From: JBBTCX01 sp964494205 | GTDB lineage: Bacteria; Planctomycetota; Phycisphaerae; UBA1845 | Length of the DNA stretch: 64,000 nucleotides | Assembly: GCA_964494205.1 (NCBI GenBank) | Contig: CAZBRD010000015.1 | Coordinates: forward strand, 52,078-116,077 | Direction of reading: 5' to 3' | The notes under the pieces: model-generated | Told to the model about the DNA's origin: nothing | Seen by the model: only the letters and a program-made list of their open reading frames with translations | Database searches by the model: none | Part shown: positions 1-8,720 of the stretch, one piece after another | Layout of the letters: every line of letters begins with the position of its first letter | Numbering within the stretch: position 1 is the stretch's first letter | Made by a program: the position numbers and the translations under genes

Positions 1-318
1 TGCTCCCAGGATCCTTGTAGCACGTTGACCGCCCGGAATGAAGGCGAAGACTCCCATGCCCAGGTATTGGCGGTTACGGTGGTCTTTCTGACCGTGGGTC
101 TGCCGCATGGTGACCAAGTCCAGCACCGCGACCCATTGCACGCGTTCCCCCTCCTGAGCTTGGCGCTGCCAAACCTGCCTTGTCCTGAAAGCACCTTGCC
201 GCTTCTGATCTGATTCTGACCTACTGTCGACTCGTCCACCCCTGTCGCAAACGCAATCGGCAGGGTATGCCCGAACGCGCTGCGCGCGGGTCACGTTGTT
301 TTTCCAGGAAGGATTAGC
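1..318. other. upstream region of the metal operon, no confident gene
   Basis: No gene is called in this stretch. A reverse-strand frame stays open from about position 240 to the window edge and encodes a basic peptide I do not recognise; it could be the end of a truncated gene. Close to the next start, an imperfect inverted repeat (CCCTG near 238 and CAGGG near 261) lies where a promoter or operator for the metal operon would be expected. A purine-rich ribosome binding site (AGGAAGGA) ends a few bases before the ATG at 319. Confidence 0.3.
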
Positions 319-1869
319 ATGCGTCATAGACGCCTATTCGCAATTCTTGTTTGCATTGGAGCACTCGCCCTAGGCGGGTGTGCGACAGTCGATCCGCGGC
401 CGGACTTTGATCGCACGTCAGGAAACGTCGAGAAGGCCACCGGTCAGTCCCTTCCTCGATTCGAAGACGACGCGGCGACGCGAGACGCACTCGTTGCAGA
501 ACTTCTTGCCGCCGGCTTGACCGTCGATGAGGCCGTTAAGATCGCTCTGCTGAATAACACCAACGTGCGCGCCGCCCTGGCGCGAGTCGGGATGGCACGA
601 GCCGACGCGGTGCAGGCGGGGTTGTTTACGAATCCCACGCTGGGACTTTCGTTTCGCTTTCCGGAGGGCGGAGGACGATCGAACCTGGAAGCCGGCGTGG
701 CCCAGAATATCGCGGATCTATGGCTCATTCCCCCACGTAAACGCGCCGCTGAAAAGGACCTAGACCGGACGATCCTCGAGGTGGCCCGCGAGGTTGTCGC
801 CCTCACAATCGATACAAGAACGGCCTACTTCAACGCGGTAGCCGCCGACCAAGCGCTCGGCATTGCTCGCGACAACGTCGCTCTAACGAAGAAGCTCATG
901 GAGGTCACCGAGGCCAGACTTGAGGCCGGCGCCGTCGGCGCTCTCGATGTCAACCTCGCCAAGGGGCAGGCCCTACGAGCCGAGGTTGATTATCGCACCG
1001 CGAGGCTCGATGCCGCTTCCGCCCGTCGATCACTGGCCAAAGCCCTGGCCCTGACGACTCTTGTTGATGACCTTTCGCTCACGGACCCGCTCCCATCCGT
1101 GCATCAGCATGCCATCGACGCCGAGAGACTCGTTAGCCTGGCTCGCGATTCCCGGCTCGATCTTCACGCCGCGCAGGACAACGTCGCATCGGCAGAGGCG
1201 CGGGTCAAGGCGGAACAGGCCAAGGTGTTCCCCAACGTGGACGTGGGCTTGGAACTTGAACGACCCGAACGCCGTGCGCTACCCGGGCGGAACATTCTCG
1301 CGGACACGGCCCGCGCCTCTGTGGCCAACGGCGGTCTCACCGCTCCGGATATCGAATCTCGTGGGCAACGAAACCAAGCGCGGAGCGAAGAAATCGACTT
1401 GATCATGGGTCCATCATTCGGCGTCACACTTCCCATCTTCGACCAAAACCAAGCCCAAATTGCGAAGGCTCAATTCGCCCACGAACAGGCCATCGCCATT
1501 CTCCAAGCGATAGATCGCGCCATCGTGCAGGAAACGCGCGAAGCCGCCGACCGGGCCTCCACCGCATGGAACGTCGCAACGCTTTATGAGGGCGAGCTAC
1601 TGCCGCAGGCGCGCAATACGCTCAGCATCTCCGAAGCGGCCTACCAGGCGGGCAACACGCCGATCCTGAATGTCATCGACGCTCAAAGGTCACTCTTGGA
1701 ATCAAGGCGAGGGTACGTGGCTGCGCTTCAGACTGCGGCCAACGCGTTTGTAGAATTGGAACGCGCGGTCGCCAGGCCGATCGACGTGATTCTTTCTCCG
1801 CCTCAGCCGCCGGATGCCGTGAGGTCCAATCCGTCAGACAAAGGGAATCCCGAGGGAGGTCAACCATGA
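319..1869 (+). CDS. TolC-family outer-membrane channel lipoprotein of a metal RND efflux system (CusC/CzcC-like)
   Basis: This 516-residue protein would form the outer-membrane channel of the tripartite heavy-metal exporters encoded downstream. The N-terminus is a lipoprotein signal peptide with lipobox LGGC, so Cys20 or so should be lipidated. The rest is alanine-rich and helical with the duplicated layout of the outer-membrane efflux family: two repeats with long coiled segments, for example around residues 60-250 and 270-480. Length is normal for CusC/CzcC. It is the first gene of the operon and its stop overlaps the next start in an ATGA. There is a single channel gene for two pumps, so it probably serves both. 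The metal cannot be read from this gene. The start at 319 has a good AGGAAGGA ribosome binding site. Confidence 0.88.
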   Translation: MRHRRLFAILVCIGALALGGCATVDPRPDFDRTSGNVEKATGQSLPRFEDDAATRDALVAELLAAGLTVDEAVKIALLNNTNVRAALARVGMARADAVQAGLFTNPTLGLSFRFPEGGGRSNLEAGVAQNIADLWLIPPRKRAAEKDLDRTILEVAREVVALTIDTRTAYFNAVAADQALGIARDNVALTKKLMEVTEARLEAGAVGALDVNLAKGQALRAEVDYRTARLDAASARRSLAKALALTTLVDDLSLTDPLPSVHQHAIDAERLVSLARDSRLDLHAAQDNVASAEARVKAEQAKVFPNVDVGLELERPERRALPGRNILADTARASVANGGLTAPDIESRGQRNQARSEEIDLIMGPSFGVTLPIFDQNQAQIAKAQFAHEQAIAILQAIDRAIVQETREAADRASTAWNVATLYEGELLPQARNTLSISEAAYQAGNTPILNVIDAQRSLLESRRGYVAALQTAANAFVELERAVARPIDVILSPPQPPDAVRSNPSDKGNPEGGQP

Positions 1870-2027
1870 GTTCCCAGATGAATCGACTTAAACGCCGCGG
1901 ACGCCTGTCAAATCTGACCTTTGTTGTGCTCGTGCTTGCCAGTGGTTGCTCAGGCTCCAACGCGCCCGACTTTGCCGAGTTCACCGTCGACTTTGCCAGG
2001 GAGGTGCTTGCCGCATGGCTGTTTTGA
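1866..2027 (+). CDS. tiny lipoprotein, 53 residues, unknown function
   Basis: This short gene starts inside the stop of the channel gene (ATGA overlap), so it is likely translationally coupled. The product has a basic N-terminus (KRRGR), a hydrophobic stretch and the lipobox LASGC, followed by only about 25 mature residues ending in AAWLF. Such a peptide would sit in the inner or outer membrane with its short tail in the periplasm. I do not recognise a family. Its position between the channel and the adaptor suggests a small accessory subunit of the efflux complex, but that is inference. It is too short to appear in ordinary ORF screens; the coupling and the clean signal sequence are the main evidence that it is real. 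Confidence 0.6.
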   Translation: MSSQMNRLKRRGRLSNLTFVVLVLASGCSGSNAPDFAEFTVDFAREVLAAWLF

Positions 2028-2083
2028 ATTCGCATGAGGAACGGCGGAGAGAGGAGCCGTCCGTGTACTCTTGGAGACATCGA

Positions 2084-3430
2084 ATGCAAGTGTGCTTTCT
2101 CAAACGCCACGGGGCAATGATCGGCCGAGCGATCCGGAACGGCGGCCGGGCCATTGTAGCTCCGGCCTTCACCATCCTTGTCCTTAACTTCCCGCTCGGT
2201 TGCCGTGACAAGGGCACGACGAACGCTGTCGCAGCCAAGTCGACCGATGCTCACGCCCACGGCGATGCGCACGAGGGGCACGCTCACGGCGAAGAGGGGC
2301 ACTCCGGTGAAATTAAGCTGACCAGCGACGCTATCACCCGGTATGGAATCAAGGTCGAGTCCGCTTCTCTCTGGAAGCTCCAACCTGCATTTATGGCGCC
2401 GGCCCGCGTCGCTTTCAACGCCGAAACCATGGCCCACGTGGGCTCTCCCCTTCCCGGCCGCGTGGTGGAACTCCCAGTCCGCTTGGGTGACAAGGTGCAA
2501 AAGGGAGACGTGCTTCTCCAAGTAGAAAGCCCTCAATTGGGCGAGGCACAGAGCGAATTCCTTCAGAAGCGTATCCAAGCGCAAACGGCTGTGCCCGCCG
2601 TGGATCTTGCGAAGAATGCCCTGGATCGCGCGACCAAGCTCTTCGATCAGAATCGCGGCATTGCCCTGGATGAGGTTCAGAAAAGAGAAGCCGAGTATCG
2701 AATGGCGATGGCCGCGCACAAATCAGCCGAATCCGCTGTGATCGCCGCGGAGAACAAGCTTCATCTGTTAGGTATGGACCAAGCTGCCGTCGAACGCCTG
2801 ATCGAAAGTGGCGAAGTACAATCCCGATTCCCCATCCGCGCGCCCGTTCCGGGCGCGGTAGTCGAGCGGGAGGTAACGCTTGGCGAGCTGGTCAGTCCGG
2901 AGAAAGAAACTCTGCTCGTGCTCGCGGATACAGAGACGGTGTGGGTGTTGGCCGATGTGCCTGAAGCGCGGCTACCTGGTGTCGTGATGGGAGCGGTCGC
3001 ATGGCTCAAGACAGGCGGCTTGGAAGCGCACAAGCACGAAGGGTCCGTCTCGTACATCGCGCCCATGATCGATGCGCGCACCCGCACGGCGCAGGTCCGT
3101 ATCGCGGTCAAGTGCGAACACGGCTCGCTGTGGCCGGGCATGTTCGTCCAAGTCGAGATTACCGCGATCGATCGAAACAACCCGGACCCGGCGCCGGTCA
3201 TCGCGGTTCCAGAAGAGGCGATTCAGACCATTGAGCGCCGCTCGGTGATCTTCGTTCCGGTTCCCAATGAGGAAAACACTTATGTCCAGCGCGCCGTGAA
3301 CATCGACAAACCGGTGTCTGGCCTGGTTCCGATCCGCAGCGGACTCGTCGAGGGGGAGCAGTACGTTGCAGCGGGGAGTTTCATCCTCAAGGCAGAACTT
3401 GGCAAGGGCTCTGCGGCGCACGAACACTGA
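2084..3430 (+). CDS. periplasmic adaptor (membrane fusion protein) of HME-RND pump, CzcB/CusB-like, copy 1
   Basis: This HlyD/CusB-family adaptor would link the RND pump at 3450-6935 to the outer-membrane channel. After an N-terminal basic and hydrophobic segment ending in LGC (possible lipobox), there is a histidine-rich stretch (several HAHG and EGH units, about residues 50-70) that could bind metal in the periplasm. Then follow the lipoyl-like half motifs (GRVVELPVRLGDKVQKGDVL), a coiled-coil hairpin rich in Glu/Lys/Gln, the second lipoyl half (RAPVPGAVVEREVTLGELV) and beta-barrel domains. I chose ATG 2084 because GGAG lies seven bases upstream; ATG 2117 is a credible alternative that puts the signal nearer the N-terminus. 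The longer reading frame upstream is shadowed by the tiny lipoprotein gene. Confidence 0.86.
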   Translation: MQVCFLKRHGAMIGRAIRNGGRAIVAPAFTILVLNFPLGCRDKGTTNAVAAKSTDAHAHGDAHEGHAHGEEGHSGEIKLTSDAITRYGIKVESASLWKLQPAFMAPARVAFNAETMAHVGSPLPGRVVELPVRLGDKVQKGDVLLQVESPQLGEAQSEFLQKRIQAQTAVPAVDLAKNALDRATKLFDQNRGIALDEVQKREAEYRMAMAAHKSAESAVIAAENKLHLLGMDQAAVERLIESGEVQSRFPIRAPVPGAVVEREVTLGELVSPEKETLLVLADTETVWVLADVPEARLPGVVMGAVAWLKTGGLEAHKHEGSVSYIAPMIDARTRTAQVRIAVKCEHGSLWPGMFVQVEITAIDRNNPDPAPVIAVPEEAIQTIERRSVIFVPVPNEENTYVQRAVNIDKPVSGLVPIRSGLVEGEQYVAAGSFILKAELGKGSAAHEH

Positions 3431-3449
3431 TCCAACGGAGCACATTTCC

Positions 3450-6400
3450 ATGCTTGAGTATGTCCTTCATTTTTCGATACGCAACCGATGGCTGATCGTG
3501 ATCCTCACTGCGGTAGCGGCGGCCATCGGCGTTCATTCCCTGCAACGGTTGCCGATTGACGCAGTGCCGGACATCACCAACAACCAGGTGCAGATCAACG
3601 CCGTGGCACCGTCGCTCTCTCCCATCGAAGTCGAAAAGCAGGTCACCTTCACGATGGAGAACGCCTTGGCGGGAATCCCGGGCTTACTTTCCACGCGGTC
3701 GTTGTCCCGCAACGGCTTCGCGCAGGTCACTGTGATCTTTGAGGACGAGGTCAGCGTTTACTTTGCACGTCAACAGGTCGCGGAGCGCCTGGGTGAGGCC
3801 AAGGAATCCCTTCCGCCCGGTGTAGAGCCGATCATGGGGCCCATCGCCACCGGTCTCGGCGAGATTTACATGTACACCGTTGAGTTTGAGCACTCCAAGG
3901 GAGAAGGCGCGCCGATCCATGACGGGGAGGCGGGTTGGCAAAGCGACGGTTCGTATCTCACGCCGGAAGGGCGGCGGCTGACCAACGACCTGGAGCGCGC
4001 CGCCTATCTCCGGGAGGTGCAGGATTGGATCATCCGTCCGCAGCTCAAGGGCGTAAAAGAAGTGGCCGGCATCGACGCCATCGGCGGATACGTCAAACAG
4101 TATCACGTTCAGCCTGATCCGATGAAGCTCGTGTCCTACGGATTTACCTTTCACGATGTCATAGAGGCACTGGAGCGAAACAACGTCAGCACGGGGGCAG
4201 GGTACATCGAGCACAAAGGTGAATCCTACCTTGTTCGCGCTACGGGGCGCATCGAGTCCGTGGAACAGATTGAGAACATTGTGGTCGGCAGCCGCAACGG
4301 CGTGCCCATTTATGTCCGAGACATCGTTCCACCCGATGGCGTTGGCATTGGGCGAGAGCTTCGCTCCGGGTCGGCCAGTGAGAACACGGAGGAGGTTGTC
4401 GTCGGTACGGCCATCATGCTGTTGGGAGCAAACAGCCGTACCGTCGCTGCGGCGGTGGACAAGAAGATGCCCGAGATTCAGAAGAGCCTCCCGCCCGGCA
4501 TCAAAGCCAAGACCGTGCTGAACCGGACCAAGCTCGTCGATGCCACCATAAAGACGGTGGAAAAAAACCTGGTTGAAGGCGCCATCCTCGTGATCGTTGT
4601 TCTCCTTTTGATGCTGGGGAACATCCGGGCCGCGCTCATCTGCGCTGCGGCCATACCCCTGGCCATGCTCATGACCGCAACCGGCATGGTGCAAGGAAAG
4701 ATCAGCGGCAATCTGATGTCGCTGGGCGCGATCGACTTCGGTCTGATCGTCGACGGCGCGGTCATCATCGTCGAGAACTGCCTGCGGCGATTGGCCGAGG
4801 AGCAGCATCACAAAGGCAGGCTGTTGACCCTGCAGGAGCGGCTCCATGTCGTTTTCGACGCCAGTAAGGAAGTCCGGCAAGCCACCGCGTTTGGAGAGGC
4901 CATCATCATCACGGTCTATTTCCCCATTCTGGCGCTGACGGGTGTGGAGGGAAAAATGTTCCACCCCATGGCCATGACGGTCATCTTCGCGCTCATCGGG
5001 GCATTCATCCTGTCTCTAACCTTCATTCCCGCGATGGTGGCCATCCTCGTTCGAGGCCGGGTCAAGGAAAAGGAGATGTTTCTCGTGCGCTGGGCGAAAG
5101 TGATTTACGAGCCGTTCGTCCGCGCGGCCGTGCGCCTGCGGTTCCTGGTCGTCGGCGCCGCCATCCTCGCTTTCGCGGGCTCACTTGCGCTATTCAGCAC
5201 GCTGGGTCAGGAGTTCATCCCGACGTTGGATGAAAAAGACCTCGCACTGCAGGCGATGCGCATGCCCAGCACGTCTTTGACCCAATCTCAGAAGATGCAG
5301 TTTGACCTTGAACGCACGGTCAGCCAGTTCCCCGAGGTCTCTTTTATTTACTCGAAGACGGGGACGGCGGAGTTGGCCTCGGATCCGATGCCCCCCAGCA
5401 TCTCCGACACCTTTGTGATTTTCAAGCCGCAGGAGCAGTGGCGCAGCGAGGCTGAACTCGACAAACTTATCGCCGAAAAGACCGAAGAAATGGAGAAGAT
5501 GGGCGCGCATGGTGGCAGCGAGGATGGCCACGGGCACGGCGGTGAGGGTGGTCATGGGCATGGTGAACTCAAGGTGGAGGGTCACAAAGGCAAGCTGGTC
5601 AAGCTGATCGAACTTGCAGTGAAGACGCTACCTGGAAATAACTATGAGTTCACTCAGCCCATCCAGATGCGGTTCAACGAGTTGATTGCCGGCGTGCGCG
5701 GCGACGTGGCCATCAAAGTATACGGCGACGACTTTGACGCCATGCGGCGCACCGCCGAGCAGATACTCGGCGTATTGCAAAACATTCGTGGGGCCGCCGA
5801 TGCCAAAGTCGAACCAACCACGGGATTGCCAGTACTTACCGTGGACATCGACCGCGCCGCCGTGGCCCGCTACGGACTCAGCATGGCAGACGTTCAGGAC
5901 GTCGTCGCAGCCGCGATGGGCGGGCGGGAAGCCGGCTTGGTTTTTGAGGGCGACCGCCGTTTCGACTTGGTTGTTCGTCTGCCAGAGGCGCTTCGAGGCA
6001 AGCTCGAAACTCTTGATACACTCCCGATCCCCTTGCCAAGTCGAGAGGAACCTGAGCAAGACGTTCAATTGGCCTCTCAGCGATTCGGAGGCTTGGCGGA
6101 GCGAACGGAGATAGGGTTCATCCCTTTGAGTCACATCGCCAATGTGTCAGTCGCCGAAGGAATGAATCAGATCAGCCGGGAAAACGGCAAACGACGCATT
6201 GTGGTCCAATGCAATGTTCGCGGTCGTGACTTGGGGTCGTTTGTGCAGGAAGCTCAGGCCCAAGTAGCGAGCGTTCAACTCCCACCGGGAGGCTGGCTCG
6301 TGTGGGGCGGCACCTATGAGAACCTTGTGGCCGCCAAACAGCGGCTCACCGTGGTGGTTCCGGTGTGCTTCTTCCTCATTTTTCTGCTCCTGTTTGCCAC

Positions 6401-6935
6401 GTTTAAGAGTGTCAAGTATTCACTCCTTGTCTTCAGCGCCGTTCCTTTGGGCCTTACCGGCGGGGTTGTCGCCTTATGGGTCCGTGACATGCCGTTCTCT
6501 ATCTCCGCCGCGGTTGGGTTTATCGCTCTTTCCGGTGTCGCAGTGCTCAACGGTCTGGTCATGATCATCTTCATTAATCAGCTTCGAGATCGCGGGGAAT
6601 CCGTCGAGCATGCCATTATTCATGGTTCACTGACTCGTTTACGGCCTGTGCTCATGACGGCTTTGGTCGCGTCACTCGGTTTTGTTCCGATGGCACTGGC
6701 AACGGGCACTGGCGCAGAGGTTCAGAGACCACTTGCCACCGTGGTCATTGGCGGTCTGATCTCCAGCACGCTGCTTACGCTTGTCGTACTCCCCGCGCTC
6801 TATCGCATCTTTACGGGGAAACATCCAAGCGGCCGCCCACAGCCTCAACCGGAAGCCTGGGAAGCAGTCGAAGGCGCTATGCCGGTGATGAACGCCTCTA
6901 CGCCGGAATCGTCACCGGCAAAGGGGATATTCTGA
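3450..6935 (+). CDS. heavy-metal RND efflux pump, CzcA-type, copy 1 (1161 residues, histidine-rich insert)
   Basis: Inner-membrane proton/metal antiporter of the HME-RND family, forming the engine of the tripartite exporter. The N-terminal transmembrane helix is followed by the typical IDAVPDITNNQVQIN motif. The TM4 signature DFGLIVDGAVIIVEN carries the proton-relay Asp and resembles the Co/Zn/Ni-type pumps (Nies HME1/HME2 classes) rather than the Cu/Ag type. At 1161 residues it is about 100 longer than CzcA. Part of the extra length is a periplasmic insert near residues 150-190, and part is a His/Gly-rich loop (repeated GHGHGG, about residues 685-715) that probably binds metal. A ribosome binding site (CGGAG) precedes ATG 3450; a longer frame upstream overlaps the adaptor. 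Its C-terminal tail (PQPEAWEA, STPESSPAKG) recurs as a relic at 12.4 kb. Confidence 0.93.
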   Translation: MLEYVLHFSIRNRWLIVILTAVAAAIGVHSLQRLPIDAVPDITNNQVQINAVAPSLSPIEVEKQVTFTMENALAGIPGLLSTRSLSRNGFAQVTVIFEDEVSVYFARQQVAERLGEAKESLPPGVEPIMGPIATGLGEIYMYTVEFEHSKGEGAPIHDGEAGWQSDGSYLTPEGRRLTNDLERAAYLREVQDWIIRPQLKGVKEVAGIDAIGGYVKQYHVQPDPMKLVSYGFTFHDVIEALERNNVSTGAGYIEHKGESYLVRATGRIESVEQIENIVVGSRNGVPIYVRDIVPPDGVGIGRELRSGSASENTEEVVVGTAIMLLGANSRTVAAAVDKKMPEIQKSLPPGIKAKTVLNRTKLVDATIKTVEKNLVEGAILVIVVLLLMLGNIRAALICAAAIPLAMLMTATGMVQGKISGNLMSLGAIDFGLIVDGAVIIVENCLRRLAEEQHHKGRLLTLQERLHVVFDASKEVRQATAFGEAIIITVYFPILALTGVEGKMFHPMAMTVIFALIGAFILSLTFIPAMVAILVRGRVKEKEMFLVRWAKVIYEPFVRAAVRLRFLVVGAAILAFAGSLALFSTLGQEFIPTLDEKDLALQAMRMPSTSLTQSQKMQFDLERTVSQFPEVSFIYSKTGTAELASDPMPPSISDTFVIFKPQEQWRSEAELDKLIAEKTEEMEKMGAHGGSEDGHGHGGEGGHGHGELKVEGHKGKLVKLIELAVKTLPGNNYEFTQPIQMRFNELIAGVRGDVAIKVYGDDFDAMRRTAEQILGVLQNIRGAADAKVEPTTGLPVLTVDIDRAAVARYGLSMADVQDVVAAAMGGREAGLVFEGDRRFDLVVRLPEALRGKLETLDTLPIPLPSREEPEQDVQLASQRFGGLAERTEIGFIPLSHIANVSVAEGMNQISRENGKRRIVVQCNVRGRDLGSFVQEAQAQVASVQLPPGGWLVWGGTYENLVAAKQRLTVVVPVCFFLIFLLLFATFKSVKYSLLVFSAVPLGLTGGVVALWVRDMPFSISAAVGFIALSGVAVLNGLVMIIFINQLRDRGESVEHAIIHGSLTRLRPVLMTALVASLGFVPMALATGTGAEVQRPLATVVIGGLISSTLLTLVVLPALYRIFTGKHPSGRPQPQPEAWEAVEGAMPVMNASTPESSPAKGIF

Positions 6936-7006
6936 TGGTTTTCGCCGGCGTGTGGCCGGCGGTCTGTCGCAAGCAGTGTACGGTCAATGTTCAAGAGGAG
7001 TGTAAC

Positions 7007-7267
7007 ATGAAAGGTTCGAATCGCTTTGGTCTCGTCGCCGGTCTCGCGATCGGTATCACCCTGGCCGCGGTTGGCAGCAGTCTCTTGGCTCAAACCGGAG
7101 CCCAACCAGTCAAGAGCGAGACGCAGTATTTCGTGACCGGCGAAGGTGATGATGCCCATCTCTGGGTCCGTGAAGGGACAAATCTCCGCTGCGTCGGTCA
7201 CGGTGAGTGCAAGGCCCACGGGGATCATGAGGGGCACGACCATGCAAAGGAAGGCAAGAAACCATAG
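7007..7267 (+). CDS. exported histidine-rich peptide, 86 residues, copy 1
   Basis: Small protein with an N-terminal signal/anchor (MKGSNRFGLVAGLAIG onward, ending LLAQTGA), a short conserved middle (SETQYFVTGEGDD, HLWVREGT) and a metal-binding-looking C-terminus with one Cys and many His (CVGHGECKAHGDHEGHDH). It should be periplasmic or membrane-anchored and is likely to buffer or deliver metal to the pumps on either side. AGAGGAG six bases before ATG 7007 fixes the start. It lies between the first RND pump and the second adaptor. A nearly identical paralogue is encoded at 12562-12822. I know no named family, so the metal role is inferred from composition and context. Confidence 0.75.
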   Translation: MKGSNRFGLVAGLAIGITLAAVGSSLLAQTGAQPVKSETQYFVTGEGDDAHLWVREGTNLRCVGHGECKAHGDHEGHDHAKEGKKP

Positions 7268-7399
7268 TCGTAGAGCATTTCGGGGCCGGGGCGCGGGGCA
7301 TGCGAACCATGCCTCATGCCCCGGTCTACCGGTTTGCGAGAACCGCACTTAGCCGGACGCGACGCCTCTATGGAGGGTCGCGCACGCGAAGCAAGTAAT

Positions 7400-8659
7400 A
7401 TGAACATTCAACGAACAGGTCTGTTGCTCGCTGGACTCGTCATCGGCGCAGCGCTGGGCATCGGTTCGACGTATACCTGGGTCAGAAAACCCGGTTGGGG
7501 TTCTCTCACCCGGGCAAGCGACATTCACGATCGCCGTGCAACCGATGAGCACGACCGAGCGGGTCCCGTGCGCGGCGACGGGCCCGCCGACGACGGACAA
7601 AACGCGCTCGTAGAAGGCGTCGTCAAGCTGTCGCCCAATGCGGCACAAGAATTTGGCATCGAAGTCGCCGCGGCCGCGGGCGGCGAGCTTGAGCAGACGT
7701 TGACGCTGCCCGGGCAGATCGTCCTCAACTCCGACAAGGTTGCCCACATCGTGCCGCGTGTAGCGGGGATTGTCCATCGCGTAGACAAGTACTTGGGGGA
7801 ACACGTCGAGGTGGGGGAAGTGATGGCCGTCCTGGAAAGCCGCGAACTGGCGGAGGCAAACGTAGCCTACCTTGCCTTGCAGCAGAGGATGTTGCTGGCC
7901 GAGGAAACGCTCAAGAGCGCGGAGAAGTTGCATGCCCAAAAGATCATGGCCGATCTTGATTACCTGGGCGTCCAAAAGGCTCAGATGGAAGCGACGATCG
8001 AGTTCAAGTCGGCTGACAACAAGCTCCACTCGCTGGGGGTAAGGGACGCGCAAGTCAAAGATCCGCCCAGCCACTCAGCCGGACTGGCACTTTACGAACT
8101 GCGCGCACCCTTCGCCGCCACCATCGTCGAGAAGCACTGTTCCCTCGGTGAGGTCCTCAATGGGGAGTCAGATGCGTTTAGGCTGGCGGATCTCTCCACG
8201 GTCTGGGTCAACGTAACGGTCTACACCCAGCACCTGCCGTTGATTCGGGTCGGCCAGTCAGTCACGCTGATCGCCGGTCGCGGTGCTGCGGAAACCTCCG
8301 CCGTCATCGACTACATCAGCCCGCTGGTCGATGAAGACACGCGAACTGCGATAGCGCGCATCACGCTGCCCAATCCCGAAGGCAACTGGCGCCCCGGACT
8401 GTTCGTGTCGGCGCGCGTGCGGACCAGCATGATCGCCGCCGCGGTGCTCGTTCCGAAGGCCGCCGTGCAGACTATCCAGGACGAAAGCTGCGTGTTCGTC
8501 GAGGCCGGCGGAGAGTTCAAGGCGCGCCCCGTCACAGTCGGTCGGTCTGATGGCAAGCGGGTAGAGATTACTGCTGGATTGACGCCCGGCGAGCGCTTCG
8601 TAAGCGTTAACGCGTTCACGCTGAAATCCGAACTCGAAAAGGCGGGATTTGGAGATTGA
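7400..8659 (+). CDS. periplasmic adaptor of HME-RND pump, copy 2
   Basis: Second CusB/CzcB-type membrane fusion protein, 419 residues. It has an N-terminal signal/anchor helix (LLLAGLVIGAALGIGSTY), a polar linker, the first lipoyl half (PRVAGIVHRVDKYLGEHVEV), a helical hairpin, the second lipoyl half (LRAPFAATIVEKHCSLGEVL) and beta-barrel/membrane-proximal domains ending in LKSELEKAGFGD. It is well diverged from copy 1, so the two adaptors probably pair with their own adjacent pumps. ATG 7400 is preferred over the upstream in-frame starts at 7316 and 7370 because it places the hydrophobic helix at the N-terminus, although its ribosome binding site is weak. It lacks the histidine-rich segment of copy 1. 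Confidence 0.85.
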   Translation: MNIQRTGLLLAGLVIGAALGIGSTYTWVRKPGWGSLTRASDIHDRRATDEHDRAGPVRGDGPADDGQNALVEGVVKLSPNAAQEFGIEVAAAAGGELEQTLTLPGQIVLNSDKVAHIVPRVAGIVHRVDKYLGEHVEVGEVMAVLESRELAEANVAYLALQQRMLLAEETLKSAEKLHAQKIMADLDYLGVQKAQMEATIEFKSADNKLHSLGVRDAQVKDPPSHSAGLALYELRAPFAATIVEKHCSLGEVLNGESDAFRLADLSTVWVNVTVYTQHLPLIRVGQSVTLIAGRGAAETSAVIDYISPLVDEDTRTAIARITLPNPEGNWRPGLFVSARVRTSMIAAAVLVPKAAVQTIQDESCVFVEAGGEFKARPVTVGRSDGKRVEITAGLTPGERFVSVNAFTLKSELEKAGFGD

Positions 8660-8720
8660 CGCGGCCACAGGAGCCGGGTTGTTTGCCTGACTGAGGGCAG
8701 CCGAGCTGAGGACTTGTCTC

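Noticed and set aside
1673..2719. Long reverse-strand frame (348 codons) across the metal operon
   Set aside because: It is antisense to clear coding sequence of the channel, lipoprotein and adaptor genes and has the composition of a shadow frame.
3684..4964. 426-codon reverse frame inside the first RND pump
   Set aside because: It mirrors conserved pump codons; GC-rich DNA commonly gives such open shadow frames.
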